A stretch of 64,000 nt of DNA from an uncultured Pelagibacteraceae bacterium (GTDB lineage Bacteria; Pseudomonadota; Alphaproteobacteria; Pelagibacterales; Pelagibacteraceae), in assembly GCA_902552805.1 (NCBI GenBank), contig CACDIC010000006.1, forward strand, positions 22,321 to 86,320, written 5' to 3'. This document shows, piece after piece, positions 7,051 through 14,474 of this stretch. The translations under genes were made by a program, and so were the position numbers. Position 1 is the first letter of the stretch, and each line of letters begins with the position of its first letter. The notes under the pieces were generated by a model that was not told where the DNA came from, ran no database searches, and was given only the letters and a program-made list of their open reading frames with translations.

Positions 7051-9213
7051 ATGAATAATGATATGGCTCAAGAAGTAATAGATATTTTAACAAGTAATAT
7101 CGACACCTTATGGGTGATTGATTGTGCGATTTTAGTTTTCATCATGCAAGCAGGTTTTATGTGTATGGAAACAGGTTTATCCAGACACAAAAATAGCATT
7201 AACGTTGCATTAAAGAATGCGGCAGACTTTGGTGTTTCGGTTGTTATCTTTTGGATTTTTGGTTTTGGTTTGATGTTTGGCACTTCTTACAATGGATTTT
7301 TTGGTACCGATTTATTTTTCTTTAAAACAGATAAGGCGGAGTACATGACTTACTTTGTCTTTCAAGCAATGTTTGTTGCAACAGCGGCAACAATTATTTC
7401 GGGCGCAGTAGCAGAGAGAATGAAATTTAATGGTTATTTAATCATGACAGTTTTGGCGACTGGAATAATTTATCCAATTGTTGGTCATTGGGCTTGGTCT
7501 TCAAGTTATCTTTCAAAGTATGATCCTGTTGATCAACTCTTAGCAATAACAGGCACAGTTAAAACGACTGGTTGGTTATCTGATTTAGGTTTTGTTGATT
7601 TTGCTGGAAGCACTATTGTTCACTCCGTGGGTGGTTGGATTGCTTTAGCAGCAGTCATTATTTTAGGTCCAAGAATTGGTAAGTATTCAGATGCTAATAA
7701 AGGAAAGTTTACTGGCTCAAGTTTTCCTTTAGCAGTGTTAGGAACACTTATACTGTGGTTTGGTTGGTTTGGTTTTAATGGCGGAAGCAATGGTGCTATG
7801 GATGAGTCTGTTCCATTAATTTTAATCAATACCTTTTTAGCGGCAGCTTTTGGTTTGTTAACTGGATTAGGCGCTTCCTACTTAAGATTTAAGAAACCAG
7901 ATCCATTTTATATTATTTTAGGCCCACTAGCGGGTTTAGTTGCAATTACCGCTGGATGTAATTCAATGACTTCAGTTACTTCAATTTTTGTTGGAATTGC
8001 CGGTGCGATTATTGCAATTATAGTTAACGAAGTATTAAATAAATTTGAAATTGATGATGTTGTTGGAGCGGTACCTGTTCACTTGGCTGCGGGAGTTTGG
8101 GGGACACTAGCAGTTGGTTTATTTAGTGATCTAAGTATTTTAGATACTGGCCTTGATAGATTTTCTCAAATTAAAATTCAATTAATTGGTATCATTTCGA
8201 TTGGTGCATTTACATTTATATTTTCATTTATAATTTTAAGTCTTTTTAACAAATTTTATCCATTAAGAGTAAGCCCCGTTCAAGAAGAATTAGGTTTAAA
8301 TATTGCAGAACATAATGCTGTCTCTATTGAGCATGATTTAATTTCTATTTTAGATAAACAATCAGAGTCTGGTGATCTTAAAATTAGAGGTCCTCAAGAT
8401 CCTTTTACAGCAGGGGGCGTGATTGGTCTTTATTATAATAAACTTATGAGCAAACTTGAGACTAGTGAAGATGAAAAGAATAAATGGCGTGAGAGAATTT
8501 CAAAAGAAGTTAAACTTGCAGTTAAAGTTCAAGAAAACTTTTTACCAAAAAGAAATTTAAAAAATTATCCTGTTCATGGAATTAATATTGCAGCAAGAGA
8601 AGTATCAGGTGATTTTTTCAGTTTTTATCCTCACAACGATAGCATTTATTTTATAATTGCAGATGTCGCTGGTAAGGGAATTCATGCAGGTATGGTAATG
8701 GCTAAGGCATCGACTTTGTTTGAAGTTTTAGCTCAATCAAAAGTAGATCCAGATGAAATGGTTTTTCATATGAACAATGATTTAAATAATACTAAAACTG
8801 CTGGTATGTTTGTAACCTCAATCGTTGGTGAGTATAATTTAATTACAGATGAAATCAGATGGGTGAATGCTGGTCATCAACCTGCAATTTTAAGAAACGG
8901 ACAAGGTAAATACGATCAGTTTGAAAGTTCAGCTCCTCCATTAGGTGTGATTAAACAAAAAGATAAAAGTATTTATAATATTCATAAAACAAAATTAAAT
9001 GGTTCAAGGTTTTATGCTTTTACGGATGGTTTATCAGAAAGTTTAAATGACAATGGAGAAGAAATTGGAATTGAGGGTTCTATTGGTATCATCGAGCAAA
9101 ATTATAATAAAGATACGATTAAACAATTAGATAGTATTACTCAATCTGTAATAGGGACGAGCCAAAATAAAAAATTATCTGATGACTTAACTTTAATAAG
9201 TATTGGAAAATAA
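7051..9213 (+). CDS. Ammonium transporter fused to SpoIIE/PP2C serine phosphatase
   Basis: One 720-residue protein joins an Amt/MEP/Rh channel to a cytoplasmic phosphatase. Residues about 15-410 are an Amt domain with eleven likely membrane helices. The twin pore histidines are present: His191 in TIVHSVGGW and His344 in VPVHLAAGVWG. A linker (about 410-475) containing a short charged helix leads to a SpoIIE-type PP2C domain. Its metal-binding aspartates are all visible: SGDFF (D521), ADVAGKG (D538), FTDG (D659) and SDDLTL (D711-712). The reading frame is continuous, so this is a true fusion. By analogy with Amt-kinase and Amt-GGDEF fusions it may turn ammonium transport or occupancy into dephosphorylation, with the nearby STAS proteins as likely substrates. 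Domains are secure; sensing is inference. Confidence 0.93.
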   Translation: MNNDMAQEVIDILTSNIDTLWVIDCAILVFIMQAGFMCMETGLSRHKNSINVALKNAADFGVSVVIFWIFGFGLMFGTSYNGFFGTDLFFFKTDKAEYMTYFVFQAMFVATAATIISGAVAERMKFNGYLIMTVLATGIIYPIVGHWAWSSSYLSKYDPVDQLLAITGTVKTTGWLSDLGFVDFAGSTIVHSVGGWIALAAVIILGPRIGKYSDANKGKFTGSSFPLAVLGTLILWFGWFGFNGGSNGAMDESVPLILINTFLAAAFGLLTGLGASYLRFKKPDPFYIILGPLAGLVAITAGCNSMTSVTSIFVGIAGAIIAIIVNEVLNKFEIDDVVGAVPVHLAAGVWGTLAVGLFSDLSILDTGLDRFSQIKIQLIGIISIGAFTFIFSFIILSLFNKFYPLRVSPVQEELGLNIAEHNAVSIEHDLISILDKQSESGDLKIRGPQDPFTAGGVIGLYYNKLMSKLETSEDEKNKWRERISKEVKLAVKVQENFLPKRNLKNYPVHGINIAAREVSGDFFSFYPHNDSIYFIIADVAGKGIHAGMVMAKASTLFEVLAQSKVDPDEMVFHMNNDLNNTKTAGMFVTSIVGEYNLITDEIRWVNAGHQPAILRNGQGKYDQFESSAPPLGVIKQKDKSIYNIHKTKLNGSRFYAFTDGLSESLNDNGEEIGIEGSIGIIEQNYNKDTIKQLDSITQSVIGTSQNKKLSDDLTLISIGK

Positions 9214-9273
9214 GAGTAATTTTAAAAATTAATTAATTGAAAAAAATAATAGACTTAATATCTTTTCATTTTT

Positions 9274-10578
9274 ATGTTTTTGTATTTCGTAAGATTTAAA
9301 TTATTTTTGATATCAATAATTTTATTGATTTCAACATCCGCTTTTTCGTCAGAAAAAAATATTACTTATATGCAAATCTTACAGGATCCTAATAACTTAG
9401 ATTTAAATTTGAAGTATGCACAACAACAAGGAAAAGTTGGTAACTTTAAACAAACAATCTCAACACTTGAGAGATTGAATATGCTTTATCCAGATAATGT
9501 TGAAATAAAATTATATTTGTTATCTGTTTTAGTTCAAGTTGACTCACCGGAAAAAGCTAACACTATTATTGAAGACATGAAATTAAGAAGAGATCTATCA
9601 GCGGAGGATTTAGAAACTTTACAAGAAATTGAAGAAGAATTAAAAGATCGTGAACCAAGCTTGTGGAATTTAACAGCAGATGTTGGTTTTGGTGCAACGT
9701 TTTCTAATAACGTAAATAGTGTTTCTAAAACTAGATTGAAATATGATGAAGGTTCGATTTCAGCTTTTACATCACCAAAACATGATAGAACTGAAAGTGC
9801 CTCTATTGGTATTACAGCGACAAGACCTATAGGTGAAGAGTCGTCATTACTATTAAATTTTGGACATACAACATCAAATCAATATCAAGAGGCAGATGAT
9901 GATTTCCAAAGTTATGGTTTAACCATAGGATTGGATACTACTTTGGGTAATCAAAGTTTAAGTCCCTATATAATTATGAGTAAAACTGATGCACAACATG
10001 ATGCAGATAGTTTTTCATTGATGCTTGGAATAGGAGGTTTTTTTACAGCAGGTGAAAGACATTCCTTCAGTTATGGTTATTCATACACAGACTCAAAAGC
10101 AAATGAAAATATGTCAGACTTAACAGCGGAAGATACCAATGCAATTGGACATAGTTATACTTTTGGTTATGATTTAATTCTCACTCCAATAATTTCGAGC
10201 TCACTTAGTTTAGGTTATAGCGATAGTGATGCAAAAGTTGATGCTGGGAATGATTATGAAACTTATGAATTTGGTATTGGATTAAACTTTGCATTCCCAT
10301 GGGCTTATATTGCATGGAGTGCATCAACTAGTTTCAACGATTATAAAGTTGTAGACTCTTCTGTAGACTCTACCAAGTTGAGATCCGATCATGCAACAAC
10401 AACAGACTTAATGATTACAAAAGCGATAGGAGATATTTTTCCAATAATTGATCCAAACAGATCGTTGTTTATCAACCTGTCTTACGAAAAAACTTTCTCT
10501 GAGGCTAATATAATGAACTATGATTATTTAGCTGATTCCTTCGCATTAAGTTTTTCTAAAGGTTTGAAGCTCAATTAA
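9274..10578 (+). CDS. Outer-membrane beta-barrel protein with TPR-like N-terminus
   Basis: The 434-residue product has a cleavable signal peptide (hydrophobic segment followed by SAFSS). Residues about 35-125 are two or three TPR-like helical repeats (for example the stretch ending in LERLNMLYP). From about 135 to the end it alternates polar and hydrophobic residues with aromatic girdles, as in an outer-membrane barrel, ending in ALSFSKGLKLN. The layout resembles Slam-like or TPR-barrel proteins found next to FecR/CHASE2 pairs, but I cannot assign it to a named family. It is followed by the FecR-domain gene and then the CHASE2 phosphatase, which suggests these three work together. Confidence 0.65.
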   Translation: MFLYFVRFKLFLISIILLISTSAFSSEKNITYMQILQDPNNLDLNLKYAQQQGKVGNFKQTISTLERLNMLYPDNVEIKLYLLSVLVQVDSPEKANTIIEDMKLRRDLSAEDLETLQEIEEELKDREPSLWNLTADVGFGATFSNNVNSVSKTRLKYDEGSISAFTSPKHDRTESASIGITATRPIGEESSLLLNFGHTTSNQYQEADDDFQSYGLTIGLDTTLGNQSLSPYIIMSKTDAQHDADSFSLMLGIGGFFTAGERHSFSYGYSYTDSKANENMSDLTAEDTNAIGHSYTFGYDLILTPIISSSLSLGYSDSDAKVDAGNDYETYEFGIGLNFAFPWAYIAWSASTSFNDYKVVDSSVDSTKLRSDHATTTDLMITKAIGDIFPIIDPNRSLFINLSYEKTFSEANIMNYDYLADSFALSFSKGLKLN

Positions 10579-10677
10579 TTAAATTTTTTTAAAAATTCCC
10601 TTATAAATTGCTTTTTTTGACGTTCAATTTGAGCTTTTAAAGTTTATTTTTTTTTTATTTTTGTTAGTTTTACGTAG

Positions 10678-11931
10678 ATGAAAAAATTATTGTCAGTTGT
10701 TACAGGTCTAATTTTCATGATCAGCACAAGTGTTTTTGCTGAGGAGAAATTAACCATTGAAAAACAATTAGTAGGGATTGTTGGTGCAATTTCGGGAACT
10801 GTTAAAACTGAAACAAGAGAATTAAAAGCTGGTGACAAAATTTATTTAAATGAAACAATAGTTGCTGGTGAAGGATCCGGAACACAAATTTTACTATTAG
10901 ACCAATCAACATTTACAATAGGTGAAGACTCTGAAGTTGTGATGGATACATTTATATTTGATCCTGCAACAAATGATGGAAAAATAGTTGCAAGTGTTAA
11001 ACAAGGAAGTTTAAAAGTTATTTCTGGTTTAATTAGTAAAAAAAATCCTGATAGTTTAACTGTAGAAGTTCCAGAAGGAACACTTGGATCACGAGGAACA
11101 GAATTTCAAACTATTGTATCAAAAGGTAAAACTGACACTTTATTAATTGGTCCAGGAAAAAATAATACTTTAGGAATGAGACCAGGGGCAGTTCTAGTTG
11201 GAAATAACTTAGGTTCAACTTTACTTGATAATCCATACAGCATGGCGTCAATGACGAAAGGTAAAGCACCTGGACAAGCCAAAAAAATTACTAAAAACCA
11301 GTTAAAGAAATTTAATAAAAAGATGAAAGCTTTAAGAGTTGCTAAGCTCTCACCTGAGGAAAAGAAGGGCAAGAGAAAACAAATGAAAAAGCAACTAAGA
11401 AAAGAGCTTAAGTCTATGGGTTTTGAAAAAGAAGAAATTAAATCAATCATTAAAGAAAATATTCAAAAAGATAAAGAGAAGAAAGTAGCTATCAAAAAAG
11501 AGAGAGCTGAGAAGAAAAAAGCCAAAAAGAAAAAAGCTAAAGCAGAAAAGAAAAAGAATAAAAAGAAAAAAGCTAAAAAAGTAGATAAGAAAAAAGGTAA
11601 AAAGAAAAAAGCTACTAAAAAAGGTTCTAAAAAGAAAAAAGCAGTTAAGAAAAAAGAGGGTAAAAAGAAAAAAGCTACTAAGAAAAAAGCTACTAAGAAA
11701 AAAGCTGTGAAGAAAAAACCTGCTAAAAAGAAAAAAGCAGTGAAGAAAAAACCTGCTAAAAAGAAAAAGAAAGCAGTTAAGAAAAAAGTTAAGAAGAAAA
11801 AGAAAGTAGTTAAAAAGAAAAAACCTAAAAAGAAGATTAAGAAAAAAGTAGCGAAAAAAAGAAAAATCGTTAAAAAGAAAAGAGCAGCTAAAAAGAAAAA
11901 AGCTAAGAAGAAAAGAAGAAAAAAGAAGTAA
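10678..11931 (+). CDS. FecR-domain secreted protein with poly-lysine C-terminal tail
   Basis: The 417-residue product has an N-terminal signal peptide ending near SVFAEE. A FecR-type domain covers about 30-165, with the segments VGAISGTVKT, AGDKIYLNETI and PEGTLGSRGTEF. A basic helical region (about 195-260) follows. Residues 262-417 are almost only Lys with Ala, Val, Thr and Pro in histone-H1-like KKKA repeats. If exported, this tail would be a strong polycation able to bind LPS, peptidoglycan, DNA or acidic polymers. FecR-domain proteins are periplasmic sensors or ligand-binding modules, often linked to a CHASE2 protein as here. The FecR assignment is good; the role of the tail is unknown. 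Confidence 0.82.
   Translation: MKKLLSVVTGLIFMISTSVFAEEKLTIEKQLVGIVGAISGTVKTETRELKAGDKIYLNETIVAGEGSGTQILLLDQSTFTIGEDSEVVMDTFIFDPATNDGKIVASVKQGSLKVISGLISKKNPDSLTVEVPEGTLGSRGTEFQTIVSKGKTDTLLIGPGKNNTLGMRPGAVLVGNNLGSTLLDNPYSMASMTKGKAPGQAKKITKNQLKKFNKKMKALRVAKLSPEEKKGKRKQMKKQLRKELKSMGFEKEEIKSIIKENIQKDKEKKVAIKKERAEKKKAKKKKAKAEKKKNKKKKAKKVDKKKGKKKKATKKGSKKKKAVKKKEGKKKKATKKKATKKKAVKKKPAKKKKAVKKKPAKKKKKAVKKKVKKKKKVVKKKKPKKKIKKKVAKKRKIVKKKRAAKKKKAKKKRRKKK
11461..11931 (+). repeat. Low-complexity lysine-codon repeat tract
   Basis: About 470 bases consist of AAA/AAG codons broken by GCT, GTT, ACT and CCT. It includes near-exact tandem units: a 15-base unit (AAGAAAAAAGCTACT) repeated around 11680-11710, and a 33-base unit encoding VKKKPAKKKKA occurring twice from 11707. 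The frame is kept open throughout, so the repeat is selected at the protein level. Such tracts are liable to length change between strains. Confidence 0.85.
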
Positions 11932-11990
11932 TTAAGTAGTTCTTAATAAGTTTCATTTACATTGCTTAAATTAGATATAAATTTCACTTT

Positions 11991-14042
11991 GTGGAAGCTT
12001 TTGTACAAAAAAATCTAAATTATTTTGTCTTCTTAATTGTACTTACCTTATTAATTTTTCTAAAAATTTTAAATCCAGCATTTATTAAGTCAGTTTCTTA
12101 TTTAAGTTTTGACTTGTATCAAAAGATATTTGCTGAAGAAAAAGATAGTGAAGTAGTTATCATTGATATTGATGAACAAAGCCTTGGTAAGTTTGGGCAA
12201 TTTCCGTGGAACAGAACAGTGTTTGCAAAAATTTTAGATCAACTAAATACTTCAAATCCAAAAGCAATTGGGTTTGATATATTTTTCACTGAAAAAGATA
12301 AACAGTCACCTGATGAAATTATTAAATCATATAACTTAATTCCTTCAGATGTTTCTGAATTACAAAATCTAAAAGGTCCAGATGATTTATTTGCTGAAAA
12401 ACTAAAAGAGTCAAAATCAATTATTGCGGTGTTAGGTAGTAATGTACCTTCACATACTAACTATAATCGAAAAGCAAAAGCACGATTTCTTTCTAAAGGA
12501 GGAAAGCCAGAGGAATTTACTTATGCCTATCCTTATTCAATAGGTTCATTAGAAAAATTAGAAAAAAATGTTCAAGGTTTAGGATCCATTTCATTTTTAG
12601 ATCAGCTCGATGGTATTATTAGATCTCTTCCTTTAATTGTTCAGTTTAATAAAAAGATATATCCAACAATGGGCTTAGAAATGGTTCGAGTTGGATCAAA
12701 ACAAAAAAATATTTACGTCGAATTAAATGAGGTGGGTGTTCAAAGAATAAGTGCAAGACCTTATAAAGTAGAGTCTGATCCTAACGGTATTATTTGGATT
12801 AAATATAAAAAATCACAAAAGAAACAATATATCTCAGCTGGCGATGTTTACGATGGCAATTTTGAAAAAAGTTTTTTTGAAAATAAGTATGTTTTAATTG
12901 GTGCATCGGCACAAGGTTTATTCGATTTAGTTAAAACACCACTCGGTGTTACCATTCCCGGAGTAGAGGTTCATGCAAATGTTATTGAAAATATTTTAGA
13001 TCAATCATATTTAATTAGAAATCCAAACACTTACATCTTTGAATTGATATTTTCTATTATCATTGCTCTTTTAACTTTTATTTTATCGCAAAAAATTAAA
13101 CCGAAATATAGTTTATCAATCTTCTTTGGTAACATTTTAGCAATTATTATTATTGGTTTTTCTATTTATAAATTTAGATCAGAGTTAGTAGATTTTAGTT
13201 ATCCAATTTTCATTGTCACAATAACATTTTTAACAGGGCTTTATTTTAGGTTTATTGAGGAAAATAAAATGGCTTTAGCTAACTTACAAAAAGAGGCTAA
13301 ACTTTTAAAAGAACGTGAACTAGCAGCGGGAGTTCAAAAAAGCTTATTTCCTGATATTTCAAAGTTTGAAAACTTTATTTTTGCCAAAAACGTTCCAGCT
13401 AGAGATGTCTCAGGAGATTATTTTGATGTTGTTAGATCAACACCTGAAGAATATTTCTTCACCTTAGCTGATGTATCTGGCAAAGGGGTTAAAGCTGGAA
13501 TGTATATGGCAAAAGCATCCTCAATTTTTAGAACACTTACTAATTTAAAATTTCCTTTAGAAAAAGTTGTCTTTGGTGTCAACAATGAATTGGTAGAAGC
13601 AAAGTTTAAAGGAATGTTTGTTACTGCTGTTTTTGGTAAATTAAATATCAAAACAGGGGAGCTGGTTTTCATTAATGCAGGTCACGAAAGTATTCTTACT
13701 TTTGATGAAAATAAAAATTATGAATATATCAAATCCGAAATGCCACCCATTGGCATTGTAAAATATTTCACCGAGTCGATGGTAAAATCAAATACTATTA
13801 ATCTTAAAGATAAAACTTTTGTAGTTTATACGGATGGAGTAACCGAAGGGTATATGAAAAATGGTGAAGAGCTAGGAGCTGAAGGGGTACAAAAAATTAT
13901 AAACGAAATGTCACAGGTCACACCAAAGTCTATCGTTGAAGCTATCGAAAAAGAGCTTAACTGGGGTGCAGAAAAGTTAAGGGATGACATCACTTGTATG
14001 GCAATAAACATTAATAATACAGAGCTGATAAAGAAGAAATAA
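11991..14042 (+). CDS. CHASE2 sensor with SpoIIE/PP2C serine phosphatase output
   Basis: The 683-residue membrane protein has an N-terminal anchor (about 10-30). A CHASE2 extracytoplasmic sensor domain covers about 40-330, with the family features VVIIDIDEQSL and KYVLIGASAQGLFDL. Three transmembrane helices lie at about 348-425, followed by a short coiled linker (ANLQKEAKLLKERELAAGVQ). The C-terminal SpoIIE phosphatase domain keeps its metal-binding acids at D476 (SGDYF), D493 (ADVSGKG), D615 (YTDG) and D665 (RDDIT). The start is GTG; a TATAA-like element lies close upstream. CHASE2 more often feeds cyclases or kinases; here the output is a phosphatase, like the Amt fusion upstream, so both may act on the STAS pair at 5.2-5.8 kb. 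Confidence 0.93.
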   Translation: MEAFVQKNLNYFVFLIVLTLLIFLKILNPAFIKSVSYLSFDLYQKIFAEEKDSEVVIIDIDEQSLGKFGQFPWNRTVFAKILDQLNTSNPKAIGFDIFFTEKDKQSPDEIIKSYNLIPSDVSELQNLKGPDDLFAEKLKESKSIIAVLGSNVPSHTNYNRKAKARFLSKGGKPEEFTYAYPYSIGSLEKLEKNVQGLGSISFLDQLDGIIRSLPLIVQFNKKIYPTMGLEMVRVGSKQKNIYVELNEVGVQRISARPYKVESDPNGIIWIKYKKSQKKQYISAGDVYDGNFEKSFFENKYVLIGASAQGLFDLVKTPLGVTIPGVEVHANVIENILDQSYLIRNPNTYIFELIFSIIIALLTFILSQKIKPKYSLSIFFGNILAIIIIGFSIYKFRSELVDFSYPIFIVTITFLTGLYFRFIEENKMALANLQKEAKLLKERELAAGVQKSLFPDISKFENFIFAKNVPARDVSGDYFDVVRSTPEEYFFTLADVSGKGVKAGMYMAKASSIFRTLTNLKFPLEKVVFGVNNELVEAKFKGMFVTAVFGKLNIKTGELVFINAGHESILTFDENKNYEYIKSEMPPIGIVKYFTESMVKSNTINLKDKTFVVYTDGVTEGYMKNGEELGAEGVQKIINEMSQVTPKSIVEAIEKELNWGAEKLRDDITCMAININNTELIKKK

Positions 14043-14105
14043 TTTGAAACCCAAATTGAATAAATTGGTTGTTTAATATTTTTCAATTTTATGTAGATTG
14101 CAGCT

Positions 14106-14399
14106 GTGAAACGAATCTTTTTTTTATTGTTACTATTACCGATATTGAGTAATTGTACTCAATACACTGCTGTAATAGGTCCAAGTCTAACATTGGCTCA
14201 AACAGGAAGTTTTGCTCAAGCCTCTACCGCGTTATCAAAGTCAATAGCAATCAATGAAGTTAAAAAAGAATATGTTGCTAATAGTTTAACTGCTGAAAGA
14301 ATTTGTCCAACTGCTCATTCTGCAGAAATCAATAAGATATTTTTTGAAACGATAGAAGAAATGGATTGTTATTATGATCCACTCAGTGTTCTTAGATAA
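14106..14399 (+). CDS. Small predicted lipoprotein, unknown function
   Basis: The 97-residue product starts at GTG. The signal peptide is strongly hydrophobic (FFLLLLLPILSNC) with a lipobox LSNC, making Cys17 the likely lipidated residue. The mature part is short, with two more cysteines (ERICPTAH and MDCYYD) that could form a disulphide. I recognise no domain. It sits between the CHASE2 phosphatase and the two propeller/barrel proteins and may belong to the same envelope group. The real start is set by the signal peptide; no alternative start gives one. Confidence 0.6.
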   Translation: MKRIFFLLLLLPILSNCTQYTAVIGPSLTLAQTGSFAQASTALSKSIAINEVKKEYVANSLTAERICPTAHSAEINKIFFETIEEMDCYYDPLSVLR

Positions 14400-14438
14400 A
14401 ATCCTAGTTTTATTACTTTTTTACACCAAATTTTTTTT

Positions 14439-14466
14439 TTGACTCGTCTGTTAATCAAAATATAAA
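14439..14466 (+). promoter_or_regulatory. Sigma-70-like promoter close to the 14.5 kb start
   Basis: TTGACT (14439-14444) and TATAAA (14461-14466) are separated by 16 bases. The ATG of the following gene lies only eight bases after the -10 box, so transcription would start at or within one or two bases of the start codon, giving an effectively leaderless message. Assigned by consensus match only. Confidence 0.5.
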
Positions 14467-14474
14467 TTTGTCCT

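Noticed and set aside
7620..7829. Frame antisense to the Amt domain
   Set aside because: Opposite to a highly conserved channel region and without a plausible start context.
11106..11450. A 114-residue frame antisense to the FecR gene
   Set aside because: Arises from AT-rich, Lys-codon sequence read backwards (Phe/Leu-rich); the forward frame has a clear signal peptide and domain.
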